This document shows, piece after piece, positions 28,970 to 41,939 of a DNA stretch of 64,000 nucleotides. The notes beneath the pieces were generated by a model. It was not told where the DNA came from and searched no databases. It saw nothing but the letters and a program-made list of their open reading frames with translations. The stretch is from Prosopocoilus inquinatus (taxonomy: Eukaryota; Arthropoda; Insecta; Coleoptera; Lucanidae). The stretch spans positions 25,761,806 to 25,825,805 of the forward strand of contig CM069875.1 of NCBI GenBank assembly GCA_036172665.1, written 5' to 3'. Every line of letters begins with the position of its first letter. Positions within the stretch are counted from its first letter, which is position 1. The translations under genes were made by a program, and so were the position numbers.

Positions 28970-30650
28970 AGCCTTTTTTAAGCGCCTAAAATTGATTTTT
29001 TTAGTGCCTAAACTTCCGCAGTCTAGTGATAAGAATGACGTTGAGTTTTTTTTAATGTTTCCTAAAATTGAAATAATACTGTATTGTAAGAAAACATACG
29101 TCCTTACATATTATGTTTGTATACAGGGTGAAACATCATATCACACATCAATGTTATAAAAGTTCTTATTGTTTTACCAAAATACAATGCGAGTTGTAAC
29201 AAAATATAAAGTATCTAATAAAGAATTGAATTTAAAATGAAAGAAAAGAATAAAAAATACAACAAATAAGAATTATCAAAGCAAATTGCGTTTTTCTTTG
29301 TGTAGCATTTCTATTTCCTGGCTTATCCCTCACAGATTATGCAACTGATTAGAATATTGAAGGAATTTGAAGTATTTATTACTCGGAAGAAAATTGAGTT
29401 CACTGGACTAACGGTTTGCCAGACAAAAAAAAAACCTCAAGTGGTTTCGTAACGAATAATCACTCTACACGCCCTATGGATATAATTTAATGCGGAATGT
29501 CAATGTGAAAATCGTTAACAGCAATTTAGTTCTTGCGTAATACGCGACGCAACCGATGAATTAGATACACGAGAATGATTAAATCGTTTATTGAACTATC
29601 CAGTTTAGGAACCTACATGCATGTACAAAGGTACCGAATTATGTATGCTGCCTACCTGCGGCCAAACAATGCAGGTGAAAGTGAAAAGTAAAAATTTCTC
29701 ATGCATTATTAACAACTGGCATATGTAATATAATAATAATAATAATAATAACAAGTCTGTGCTTACGTAATTTGTTACTGTTGTACGAACGGTAAAAGAA
29801 CTCAAAATATCGTTCGTTTTCCTTTTATCAGAAGATGGACTTGGATGTGGGAACTATTTGAAACTCTTCTAACATGATCGAGAAAAGTTTAAAATTACAT
29901 TAATTTTCAACTTCCCTTTTGTTAGTAGCAAATTTAGTACTCCCATTACTTTTTTGATGGTTACTTTAAGATATGAATTAATACGACGAAAGCTCGTTAA
30001 ATTATTTTGGTTTTTAGTTTCACACGTATACAAGATGTTTCGCAACTTCATACAAAAAAAATACGACTGATGAAAATAGTGGCGAAAAATAATACTCCCA
30101 TACTGAACCATTTTTTCACTTAACAACAATAAATTTTAGAGATATAGTCATATATTTATAAGCAATTCGGTAGAAACTAAAACTTGATAATGTTATTGGA
30201 TGTAGAATTAAAATTGTGACTAAGGCCGTATTTATACAGAAAACCTACGCTTTGCGTTCACTTACAATTCCTTATAATCATAAACTGTACGTATTTCGCG
30301 CGTTTTGAGAAAATAATTCATGAAATGTTCTTAAATTCTCACTGATTATGCGCCCAAAATGTGGGAAATAAGTTCAGTTTATGAGTTACAATGAATTGTA
30401 AGTGAACGCATAGCGTAAGTTTTATTTATGAATACGGGTTTAAATCTCTAAAATTTATTAATGTTTTGCTAGATAAAAAAACGGATCACTGTATTATTTT
30501 TCATCTCTATTTTTATCAGTTGCATTTTTTGAATCAAGTTACGAAACACTCTGTATCACTGTATAGTAGGTCCCCAGATTGAAAAAAATCAAAAATTGTT
30601 AAAGCATCTCTTATCCGATTCTTTAGTATTTCCATATCATTAGGCAAGTT
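28970..30650. other. No gene recognised
   Basis: AT-rich sequence with repeat debris: a GACTGCGGAAGTT-type segment near 29010 (inverted to 23825), an ACAGGGTGAAACATC end near 29123, and an (AAT)n run near 29733-29750. A diverged inverted pair (TACGCTTTGCGTTCACTTA near 30245 and TAAGTGAACGCATAGCGTAA near 30400) suggests a short MITE of about 190 bp. Confidence 0.4.
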
Positions 30651-32586
30651 AGCTCCTTAATATTGTTTTCTAGTTTTTAACTATTTTTCAACACAATAGT
30701 TATACGATCTATTTTTCTAAAATTATAATAAATAATAATAATAATAGTATAATAAAGTTATTAACTGGCTAACTCGCAAATTTGGAGATTTGAGGAGTAT
30801 TGGCAGAAATTGTCCAGGTTTATAGCCGTCAAAGAGCCATGATTCAATAATTTCAGATTTTTGTTTATGGCGACGTTTAAGATAAATTATACAGGGTTTA
30901 ACAAAAATACAGGCCGCTACTTCACGGACGTATTCTACAGATCAAAAGAAAGAAAAAACTTCATACAAACATGTATATAGGGTGTTCACGGGAGGCCGTA
31001 ATAACAGTTAACTCTCTTATTTGAATTCTTAAGAAGTAACTTATATTGAGAAAGTTTCAGAACCCGTCTTGATCAATTTTATAGCAATCTCGGAAAAACA
31101 AATGATTGTCAGTTTTTTGAGATTTTCAATTGTTTTTAACGTTTCTTAATAAAACATATTTTTTTTTATCATTGCATCGCGTTCAGAACGTCATATTAAT
31201 TAAGTTTTTAAAATATTTTCTTCCAAAGCCTAGTAGTTTTTTACTATTTGGTAGATTAATTTTATAATCAAGGCAAATGCCTACAACAGCTAACTTTTTT
31301 ATTTGAAATTTTACAAGGTGACTTAAAATAGGAAAGTTTTAGGACCTTTTCCCCTACATTTTATGACAGCCTCGGAAAACTAATGACTGTTTGATTCGAG
31401 ATTTTCAATTGTTTTTGTATTTTCTTGGGGAATATCACCTTTTTTATCACTGCATCCCATTCAAAATGTCTAAGTAAGTTCGTATCTAGAAAAATATTTT
31501 CTAGCTATCCATACGGTTTCCCGCGAACACCTTGTATACATGTTTAAATGATTTTTTTTCTACATTTACTTTAACATTTTAATTAAAATTAAATATTTAT
31601 TTTCAATTTCATAATTTTAATACTTTAACTATAACATAAAACAGCTGATTTCTTGGATATACGTTTGTTTGAACTTTTTCTTTATTTTGGTCAGTAGAAT
31701 CTCACAGAAGTAGCAGCTACTTCAACGATATATCCTACAGATTAAAGTAATGAAAAAAGAACTTGTATACAGGGTGTTCGCGGGGAACCATATCGTAGTT
31801 AGAAATTTTTTTTTAGAGACATACTGAATATATCCTGAACGCGTGGCGATGATAAAAAAAATGATTCTGTTAAAAAAAAAATTAAAAACAATTTTGTTTT
31901 TCTAATGCTGCCATAAAATCTAGTGGAACAGGTCCTAAAACTTTCCTATTTTAAGTTATCTCGTAAAATTTCAAATAAAAAAGTTAGCTCTTATAGACAT
32001 TTTCCTTGATCATCCAGATTTATCTACCAAATAATAAAAAAATACTAGGCTTTCGAAGAAAAAATTTTAAAGACATAATTAATATGACGTTCTGAACGCG
32101 ATGCGATGATAAAAAAATATGTTTTATTAAAAAAAAAGTTAAAAACAATTGAAAATCTCAAAAAGCTGACAGTCATTTGTTGTTCCGATATTGCTATAAA
32201 ATTGGGCAGAACAGAAACTTGTCCAATATAAGTTACTTCGTCTAAATTCAAATAAGAGAGTTAGTTGTTGTTGCAGCTTCCCGTGTACACCCTATATACA
32301 TATTTATATGAACTTTTTTCTTTCTTTTTATTTGTAGAATACGTCCGTGAAGTGGCGGCCTGTATTTTTGTTACACCCTGTAAAATTTATTTTAAACGTC
32401 GCCACAAACGAAAATCTGAAATTATTGATTCATGGCTCTTTGACGGCTATAAACCTGGACAATTTCTGCCAATACTATTCAAATCTCCAAATTTACGAGT
32501 TAGCCAGTTAATAACAATTATAGAATAGGTGGTATAACTGTTGTGTTGAAAAATAGTTAAAAACTAAAAAACAATAAAAAGGAGCT
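30651..32586. repeat. Large foldback element, about 1.9 kb, arms up to about 0.9 kb
   Basis: The left end AGCTCCTTAATATTG and right end CAATAAAAAGGAGCT start two long inverted arms. Shared inner blocks include GAAATTGTCCAGG / CCTGGACAATTTC, GCGTTCAGAACGTCATATTAA and its complement, and facing ACAGGGTGTTC-type ends near 30975, 31530, 31768 and 32290. Several nested ACAGGGT boundaries suggest two or more related elements combined. No coding frame is present. Confidence 0.75.
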
Positions 32587-32861
32587 ATGACGTAAACTTG
32601 AATAATGTGCTAGAAGGGTGGCAGGTTAATCGAATAGTTTAAAATGTTGATTTACATTCTTTCTTCTTTTCGATTTTAAGAACACACTGTATTAATACCG
32701 AAATTTTAATTATAGATAGGTAAGTAAATCAAGCAGAACTTTTTCTTTGGCATTTTCTTGCAAAATTAAAAATAAACTATTTTCCCCTCTTGTAAACTCA
32801 ATCCTGGACATACACGTATAACAGTTTTTTTTTTATGTATTATTCATTTACTTATTTATTA

Positions 32862-34389
32862 CTGTACAGAGTGGACCATTTTTGATGGTTTTACAGGGTT
32901 TCTCTGTTATTTATAGGAATAGAAGAAAATCGTTTTCGCGACCCAATGCTACTTTTTCGAGAAAAACACAGTGGGCAAAACAAAAGAGTTAGCTATCTCG
33001 ATTCGTTCGGGAAATATCGGTCGAAAACGAATTTTTCCGAAAAATTCTTTTTCACAATATCTCAGCTGTTTGACAAGATATTTTGAAAATTCAAAAACTA
33101 TTTTATTCAGAAATGATTATAGATTTTACTAACTTTATTATCTTTTGTTGAAACTGCACCAATTCTGAGAAACAGACTATAACTTTCTAATTTTAAATAG
33201 AAACCACAGTTGGCTATGACACAAATAAATAGCTTGCTTAATGAAGTTTTAAAAAATATAAAGTTTGATACAATAATTTTTTTAAATAACAAAGATACTA
33301 ACTTTCATTACTTTGCAGTAGCTATCAAGCTATCTATGAACCTAGAAACAAAAGAAAATTCAGTTGATTTCCTCAAAAATCCATTCTTAGAATAAATAAT
33401 ACAGGCAATCAAATAAATAAATAAATAACTTGAAATGCATAATGCTATTAGAGAACTCATAAAACTAGGAGTAATATAAATAGGAATTAATTATCAATGC
33501 AGTTTTGAAGAATTATGTTATATACTCCTTTGAAATTATTAAATCTTATATTTTGAATTACCAAAAATTCTTAGATGTGTTTATTTCACTTTTACCCATG
33601 ATAAAATTTATTAATATACGAAAGTTCTTTAAAGCATTTTTAAACTTAAGAAATATCTGACCCTTCAATAATTTCTCAAAGAAACATACTAATTAATACA
33701 ATTTAAAATATATAAAAATCTCTTAGCTGTTCATTTTAATAATTACAGAACTGTTTAAATGGATTTAATTCATTTTTACATACTTGTGGTTTTATGTCAG
33801 TATCTAATAGATACATGAAGCTATTTATTTATTGAATTAAGTTAGCTGTTTTACTTAATAATAATAATTCACTTTTTGTGGAAAAAGCTGAACTATATCT
33901 TTGTTTTTGTTGCCATGGGTGACTTGTTAGCTACCGAAATACAAAAAATTAATTAGTATCTTTATTATTTGTAAAAATAATTGTATCAGACTTTATATTT
34001 TTGAAAACTTCATTAAACAAGCTATTTATTTGTCATAGCCAACTGCGGTTCCCATTTAAAATTAGAAAGTTATAGTTTGTTTTGCAGGACTGATGCAATT
34101 TCTACAGAAGGTAATAACGTCAGTGAAGTCTACGTTAATTGCTGAATAAAATAGTTTTTGAATTTTCAAAATATCTTGTCAAACAGCTGAGATATTGTGA
34201 AAAAGAACTTTTCGGAAAAATTCGTTTTCGACCGATATTTCCCGAACGAATCGAGATAGCTAACTTTTGTTCTTCCCACTGTCTTTTTCTCGAAAAAGTA
34301 GCATTGGGTCGCGAAAACGATTTTCTTCTATTCCTATAAATAACAGAGAAACCCTGTAAAACCACCAAAAATGGACCACACTGTACAGA
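32862..34389. repeat. Foldback element, 1.5 kb, about 430-bp inverted arms
   Basis: The left end CTGTACAGAGTGGACCA and the right end (complement CTGTACAGTGTGGTCCA) match. The arms then share ACAGGGTTTCTCTGTTATTT, CGCGACCCAATGCTAC and TTCGGGAAATATCGGTCG. A 0.6 kb unique, non-coding centre separates the arms. Arm identity is high for the first 260 bp and lower inside. Confidence 0.8.
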
Positions 34390-36440
34390 GTATCATCAAC
34401 ATTGTGTTTTTGCGCAATACTGAAGATACAAAAACTAAGTTTCAACGCAATTTTTGAAGAAGTCTACAATATAAAGTTATTTTCATCTACAGGATGTTTC
34501 ACTTAAAGTGGCTTCCTTCATATCTCTCTAGTTACTCATTTTATAAAAAAAAAAATGTTTCGAATGAAAGTTACTTGGTGTTTACAGATTGTTCTGTGTG
34601 GTCTGAGTGTTATGCACACCGTTATTTTAAATGGAACACTCTGTACATTCTTACATTTTCGGATTTCGAGCTGAATTTCAATGTGATTGTATGTACCACG
34701 ATGCTCAACTTAAATGATACTCCTGCAGGCGAACCACACCCTTAAGAGCATTCAGCGTAAGGGCTACGAAACTGTCAAATGGTATCATTTATGGTGAGCA
34801 TCGTTGTACATACCATACACAGGCTTTAATCTACGAATATAAACCGTAGTTTAATAAACAGAAATATTACAAATTATTTTTTTATGTGATTGTATAAAAC
34901 TGACAAAAGATAATTATTAGTATTATCAGCTTAAAAAAGGTTAATAAACCTAAGTAAATAACTTTTTCATTTATTTAACATGAAATAATTTCATTTGTGA
35001 AAATTACAGTAATAAAGGCAGGCGTTAATAAACACGGCGAATAAAATTGTCTACGCACATCCACTTAACAATGGGAAAATAAATTAAACAGGAAATAAAC
35101 ACATGGAACGAGCAGCTCGCTTTTGTGCGCATTTGTGAAGCGACATTCCGTTTAATTAAGATAATGCTCTTATAATTGTTGAGTCACAAGAAAGTGAATG
35201 CCCTCGTACAGCGGAAGGAAAACAAAAACCATTTTTTTTTCTTTTTGGCTTTTGTGGAATTGACAAGGGTTGATTAGTATAAAACAGAAAATTAATAGCA
35301 AAAAGAAATCTGGTATTAGTTAACTTGCTTGAATCAAGGCATGCTACTGATGTTAAAACCCCTTATTAAGTCGAACGACGAGGATAAAAGTTGTTAACTT
35401 CAGGATTCCAGATACGCAAGAAGGAATTATTAAAATTTTTTTTTGCGATAAAATTGACAATTTAATTCCTGCATTAGGCGAATATAGAAGAACTACGTCT
35501 TCGTAGGTTCCCAAATAATTCTTGAATTTGAAGAAATCCTATTCGATAAAATCACGGAATCGCTGACATCTAGCGAAAGTTTTATGAACGTCCCTATAAT
35601 AAGGAAAACATTGGAATGACATTTGGTTAACCTATAAAAGACATTAAGTTGAAATGTTTGTTTGAGGAGAGTTTAATGACGTTTCTGCACTTTTAGCATA
35701 ACGCATACACAATATTAAAACTAACAACAAGTATTGTTGGATCTCATATCAGATCTAAACAATAAATAAAATACCTACAAATGAAAATATTTGAATCAGC
35801 ACAAAACATTTTGGAATCCTTGGTGCCAAACCAATTTTTTTACTTTCAGGAGAATCTGTTAATAAGATTCTAAATTTATAATTTGTTTACACTTAGCAAG
35901 GAAACCACAATTAGCAATATACGACCGTTTTTTGTTGGTGGTTGAATAATAACCGCGATTGTGATTGTTTATTCGATTATAAATACGAATCATGTAAGTA
36001 AAATGTCAAAAAAAAAACTTCCTACATTCAAAAGATCCTTCCTAATTTCTTCTGCGTTAATAAGATTACCTTTTTTTCAACTATCAGTTGCATAAATCTG
36101 AGTTGTCACTCACTTTTATGTAGGTATACTTTTTATTAAATAAAAAAATACATTCACGTAGTTTAGTAACAAATATTAATTCCCAGGAGGAAAGAAATTA
36201 CAGAGCTCAAGCTTTTCTTTCGGTAACAATAACTGGGAAAGTACATAGTCGCAATTACTTTCAGAACTTTTTCTACACATTCGTGTATATTATACGAGAA
36301 GCGTGTGGTTAGAAATGACTCTTATTCAACGATGCTATACTATTTTTCTACATATAATCCATTCGAAAGACCGATATATCGAAGTGACGTTCGGTTGATC
36401 ATCACGTTGGTCATCCTATCACGCTGACAGTAACTTTTAA
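34390..36440. other. No gene recognised
   Basis: AT-rich intergenic DNA. An ACAGGATGTTTCACTTAAA-type end at about 34491 marks another small repeat. Short frames have no recognisable domains. Confidence 0.45.
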
Positions 36441-37269
36441 CGGCCGGTTTCATAATCTATCACTCCTTTAACAAAAGGAAGTTTTAAGGAAAAAGCTATT
36501 TTAAATTAAAATTAAAGGAGACTCTGTTTCATAAATTTTCGCTTTCAGCATTTTAGCTAAAAGTCCCGTTAGTTTTTGAACGACGCTTGTGATATTAGTT
36601 TGGAGGAAGTTTTGAATCTTGACATTGCAATATAACGCAATTTTTGTACGGATAGACTTCGTATGCTTATTTCTTAAAGGTTTTATTACATATTTGTTTG
36701 CATTAGTAAAACAAAGTGATTACTGAACTACAAAAGGTGAAACAAAATAATGTAAAGGTTACACTTGTCCTCAAACATTGGCTTTTTATCCGTATCATAC
36801 TTGTTAGTTTGCGGGATCAACATACGTTCATCTTCTTCTAACAAAGTTAATGTAGTGGGTTTTGTCAATCGAAATCTTTAAAGAAAAGTCAAGATCGACG
36901 TACTCGACAAATCTATTTTTTCTGCTTCTATAAGGCTTCCTTCCTTTTCAATAAATTAATGGTTCTTCTTCATCGGAAGAAGAATCCGAACTACTTTGAC
37001 AAATGTGCAGACAAGCGATTATGCATTTTCAAAATTTTCAAAACGAAATTGAACAAAAGTCACAGTCGATATGCTTAGGTACACAATTTGTGAGGTTAAA
37101 TTGCTCATTTAAAAACTCCTTTAAATATTAAATGGTCGAAAACGATAATTTAAGTTAAAGGACCTTTTTGCTGCTTTTAAAGCCGCCTCTAGTATTATCG
37201 AACAATATTTCTGTTTAAAGACAACTTTCAATTTAAATGGAGTTTTAAAATTGATTATGAAACCGGGCC
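36441..37269. repeat. MITE (829 bp) with 17-bp TIRs and TAA duplication
   Basis: The left end CGGCCGGTTTCATAATC and the right end (complement GGCCCGGTTTCATAATC) match at 15 of 17 positions. TAA flanks both sides (36438-36440 and 37270-37272). A 3-bp TAA/TTA duplication fits PIF/Harbinger-type mobilisation, which is an inference. There is no transposase. Confidence 0.65.
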
Positions 37270-37971
37270 TAAGTCAGAGCTTTCGATTTTTTTTTAAACA
37301 TCGACTCCCTTTCAAATTTAATTAAAATTTCTAAAACAGTTAAATTTCAATTTTGTTAAATTGCTATCTGCGATTCTATTCGACTTGACTGTGCCTAAAA
37401 AATAAGCCGCAATCAAAAACGATTTGAATCTAAAAATGAGCTGAATTCAAAAACAGTTCGTCCTCAATAAGCTTGTAAAGTAAGAAAAGTTCGACAATAG
37501 TAAAGAGAGCATCAGTCGCCTGCCAAACCAGCAAGACGAGACTGAAACAACTCGGATGAGGTTCAGGCCTCCAAGGCTACGTAATAGAGAAAAAACCTCC
37601 CCCGAGGTTTCTCAACAATAACCAAAACGTGTACTGTCCTTTAGGCGGACACATTGCAAAAAAATTGGGGCAAAGGCCTCTCTAACACCATCAGGCCTTG
37701 GGGACACCACAAAACGACTGACTCGTTCAATGCGCATTGCAAATTAATAAAACCAAAAGTGGCCTTACCCCTAACATACAGAGGAAGCGTTCGTATGAAT
37801 CGAAAACAGCGTGACATCAACAAGAACTAACAGAGCATAAGCTGACGTAAGGAATACCAATCGCATAAAAGGTCAAGTTTGAACGCAATTTAATCTGTTC
37901 GTTGGAATAATAAACGTACAAATAATTGTAACTGGCAAGACATCATACCATAAAAAATGAGTCGTCGCCAT
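37270..37971. other. No gene; diverged relative of the ribozyme repeat
   Basis: Near 37415 the block GCAATCAAAAACGATTTG matches the tail of the hammerhead retroelement, and GACTGAAACAACTC near 37540 resembles its GAAA side. The hammerhead core is not preserved. It may be an old, inactive copy. Confidence 0.35.
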
Positions 37972-39470
37972 TTTTTTTTTTTTTATTTATAAATCGATCG
38001 TCTTTTGTCTTTTCTTGATTAAATTTGACTTTATTTTATAACTAAACTATCAGTTCGACTTTCTCCCGATTTTTTAAAATTTTGTTCAAACTTTCGGTTA
38101 AAAGTTCGTCAATTGTCTTGATACGACCCTGACTTATTGTTTCACAGATTTCTTATTTTAGTTTCACCAACCGCTTTTTGTTTTTTTTATTCCTTATTTG
38201 ACGCCTCTTATTCAATTTTTAATATAATCAATTCATTGACTTTTGTTTTGTTTTTCCTTTTATTCGATTTAATTTGATTTGTTTTAATTTTTAACTATCG
38301 TTATTATCATCTTTCGTTTTTTCTTTTATTTGCTTTTATTTGATATGATTTTATTTTTTAATTGTCAATTGATTGATCGTTTCCTGTATTTTCCTTTTCA
38401 TTTACTCGATTAGAATTTAATTTGTTTAGCATTTAATCCCGTCGATTGGTCGTCATTTTTCTTTCCTGCTCTTTTATTGGATTTGACTTTATTTTATTTT
38501 TTTAATTATTAACTGTTCCGTCTTTTTTCTCTAATATAAGTATTACAAATTAAGGTTGCAGTTGTAATAAAATTAATAAAATTCGTCAGTTTTTATATCG
38601 ATTTGAATTATTATTATGATATTTCAGGAAAAAAAAATCCTGAAGAAGCTGTCAAACACACAACGAAACGTCGACATAATTCTCAACTTTTCCAAGTGTC
38701 CGCTCCAAAATAATTAAATATTTTATAATATTGGTTTTAAGTTTAATATTCGTTCTCAAACATTCCACCCCTTTTTGAACTTTTTCTTGCGATTGTCATT
38801 TGTTTCCATCTTCAAGTATTTCTGTCGCTTTTTGATTTTTGGGTGCTGTTGCCGTCATTGTTTAAAAGAAGACGTCGTTGTTTTCAATAAATAATTTGTT
38901 ATTTGTTTCCTTTCATATTTCTTTGTGATCATCCGTGGTGAAATTTACGATCGTCATTTGTTTTTTCCTTTTCAAAATTAATTAATCAATTTTTTTGCAC
39001 TTCTTTTTTCTCCGCGATTAATTAGTCGTCATTTGTTTTTTCCTGCTTTCTTCTTCTTCTTCGTAAATAAGTGTTATATTATTATCATAGAAATTTATTT
39101 CTGGTTTGTTAATTATTGTGAAGTTCGAATTATTATTAATGATCTTCAATCTTACTTATTACTTTTTTTGAGTTTAAGTTTACAATTCGTTTTGAGTTCT
39201 TTTCTTCCATATGTATGATCATCATGTGTTTTTCTTAATTTGGTCACGAATTTCTTCATTTGGAAATAGTGGGTTTGTCGATTGTCAAAAACGTTTTTCG
39301 TTCTTTCTTTAATTGCTTGTAATTTTTCAGAATTTAGAATCAAATTATTATTGTAATTTTAAGTTTTTCACTTCTATCGTGTTTCTGGGTCTTCAAAAAT
39401 ATTCATGTTTTTTTTATTGTTTACCTTTTCTCGAAAAATGTAGCCATTGTCTTTTGTTCCCAAGAAGTGG
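37972..39470 (+). repeat. T-rich satellite family, array 4
   Basis: Cores such as ATCGATCGTCTTTTGTC, TTGATCGTTTCCTG, TCGATTGGTCGTCATTTTTC and TTAGTCGTCATTTGTTTTT recur through T-rich spacers. Near 38640 a CTGAAGA ... GAAAC segment resembles a very degenerate hammerhead. No gene is seen. Confidence 0.55.
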
Positions 39471-39722
39471 AAAAATTCCCTAGATTTAAATGAGTTTGAG
39501 CAATTTTTTCCTTTTTCCCTTTTGTTTGAAATTATCCCTAAATTTAACGACTTTTTCCCTAAGTTGGCAACACTGACTCCGATACAAAACGCGGCAATCG
39601 AGCGCTGACCGCAAAGAAATTAACACCCGGTACCTTGGTTTACGAAAAAGAACTATTCTAGTGATAATGTTAAATGGTCGATAAGATAAGATAAGATAAG
39701 ATAAAAGTTGTTCTCTATTTAT
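39471..39722. repeat. (GATAA)n run and intergenic DNA
   Basis: A run of about five ATAAG units (39680-39704) lies next to the MITE that follows. GGCAACACTGACTCC near 39567 resembles the GTTGCCAA-type ends of other elements. There is no gene. Confidence 0.5.
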
Positions 39723-40217
39723 TAGGGTTGCCATATGTCCGGATTTCCCCGGACATGTCCGGGTTTTCCGGCAGTCCGGGGATGTCCGGGCGGATTTTGA
39801 TAACTGGTCCGGATTTTCGCTGGGTCTCAAACCCAAAAATTGACTCACAAGACAGAATCTCAAGCTCAAATGTGCAGGCAGGCCCTCACCATTTAACTGA
39901 TAAGAAGGACGACCAAAGATTTGATGAAAAAGTTAGGGTTGCTGTTTAAAGAAAATAATGATCACAGCGGAAAAACAAATGTCGATCAAAAAAAGATTTT
40001 TGGACTAAAATGTGTCTTCTTAAAATTAAAACTTTACCGGCTCCAGGCTTTAGCAAAGACAAAACATGAAATGAACTTGATGGGTGGTTTGTGGCTGCTT
40101 CGTATATAAAAATAAACAAATTTTCTTTTATTACACGTGATTTTTTTAAATATTTTCCTTGTCCGGTTTTTTAAGTAGCCTTCTTCTGGTTTTTAAATTT
40201 TAGAGATGGCAACTCTA
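39723..40217. repeat. Possible hAT-like MITE with tagggttgccat ends and internal TGTCCGG repeats
   Basis: The left end TAGGGTTGCCATATGTCC and the right end (complement TAGAGTTGCCATCTCT) share about 12 bp. The left subterminal region repeats GTCCGG six or more times in 100 bp, a common layout of transposase-binding arrays. No convincing 8-bp duplication remains. Confidence 0.45.
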
Positions 40218-41399
40218 CATTTACAACAAGAACAAACGATTCAAATTCACTTAATTAGGCCTCCATTCTAAATCACTTCCACTTATAAAACTGTTTCCGA
40301 TGTTACAATAAGTTGATTGTAGACGCAAAGTAGAAAAAGTAGATTATAATACTGCCTGTTATTTTAAATAATTGGTTTCACTGTTCGTGCGTTATAATAT
40401 TAACTTTAGGAAATTAATCTAATTGCTTGCACTATTTTAAGAATAAAGTTTTTAAAAAAATACGGTGTTTATTTCTTTACGGACAATTTGTTTTCTAATT
40501 ATTATGTTAGTTTGTTTAAAACTGTATAATTGCACTACCGTAAATTAGTATGTACGTAAATTGTTGCAAATCTAAAATCGTCCTGAATCAAACGGTGCAT
40601 CGAAAGATACGTATGTACTTACGTTCTGCACTTTCTCTCCATTTAGTTTTATGCCTCCTACCAATGTCGGCTATTCACTCTTTACATATTAATCTCATAC
40701 TTATGTTAATTGACGTTTCAAATATTTTAATATTTTAATTACGCTCGTACTGCGCACTTGCGCAAAATAAGTATGCAATAACACATAATGGTCAAATGTC
40801 GTCATTCCTATTAAAAATAGAAATGACAATATAATGCCGTAGACGCATATGTTATAAACGGATTACGTTTACAAGAATTGGCGATTAAGATTTAAAAAAA
40901 AAATTAAACAAACTAGTTCAACTAAAACAAATTTGTACACTTGCGAGCAATAAATTTTGGTCGTCATTAATTGTCAAAGATTCGTACTTGACTTTTACAA
41001 GGCGATTAATGTTTTATTTTGAATACTGTGAATAATTTCTTTGAAATTTAAGTTATTTTCGACACTTTTTGTAAAGCAGGAAAACACAGTAAGAGAATTT
41101 TGAATTCTTGGAATTAAAATTGACATTTTTATTGACACTAACGACCAAAATCTAGTACTCGCGAAAATTTAACTTAATAACTATTTAATTAATTGTAGCA
41201 AAAAATAATTAATTCAAAAAGAGACATGTATAAAGAGATGAAAATAATAATGAGAGATAGAGGTAAGGATAATTCATTGACGTTAGTAATACAAAAACGT
41301 GGACTGAAGATAAGAATGACATGGGGAACTTAAAAAAGGTACAAACATATTATAACTGTCCAAAATATCCTGGGTGTTTCAATGAATTGGCGACACGTA
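40218..41399. other. No gene recognised
   Basis: AT-rich intergenic DNA without long inverted repeats or supported frames, ending at the TA target of the pogo-type transposon. Confidence 0.5.
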
Positions 41400-41880
41400 G
41401 GGTAGTTGCTCCAGTAATGGACACTGCACCAGTAGTGGACACCCTTTATTGAAAATGACTAAGAATTTTCAAAGTAAGCGCTAAAAAGATTTGTTTTGGT
41501 AGCCAAGTTACTCAAAATCTAATGTTATACATCCCTATTGAGTGGTATGCACCTAACTTCAGTCTTATATGAGTGGGAGACATATTTTTAAATGGCTACC
41601 CTGTCAACCGTTGTTTCAAGTCATCCGAAGGATCGTGCATCGTGATGTTAAACAGTGAAAACAGTTAAGTTCGGGCAGTAGTACAGACTTTTGTGACATT
41701 TTGAGTTTTAATACGGTAAGCCAAAAATATGTGTATATAATTAAAAATACGATATCGCAGTGGTAGAATATTTATTAGGGAGGGTGACCATTACTCAAAC
41801 AAGAATTTCAACATTGTGTCAGTAATGGACCCGAGGGTGTCCATTACTGAGGTGACGAAATTTAACAATGGACACCCAAA
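41400..41880. promoter_or_regulatory. Left TIR and subterminal GTCCATTACT array of the pogo-type element
   Basis: The motif AGTAATGGACA or its complement GTCCATTACT (with close variants) occurs about six times: in the TIR, at about 41431, 41788, 41820, 41837 and 41868. Both orientations occur. The right end repeats it between 44250 and 44506. These are good candidates for transposase-binding sites. A likely 5' UTR donor (acggtaagcc) lies at about 41716, with a tttgtag acceptor just before the ATG. Confidence 0.65.
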
Positions 41881-41939
41881 TTGAAAGAAAATACCTAGTG
41901 TGAAAACGTTGCTTTTATTATTTTTTTATTTGTAGGGCA

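Noticed and set aside
38636..38690. A further hammerhead ribozyme in the T-rich array
   Set aside because: CTGAAGA and GAAAC are present, but stem I has only about two pairs and stem II is mismatched. At best it is a decayed relic.
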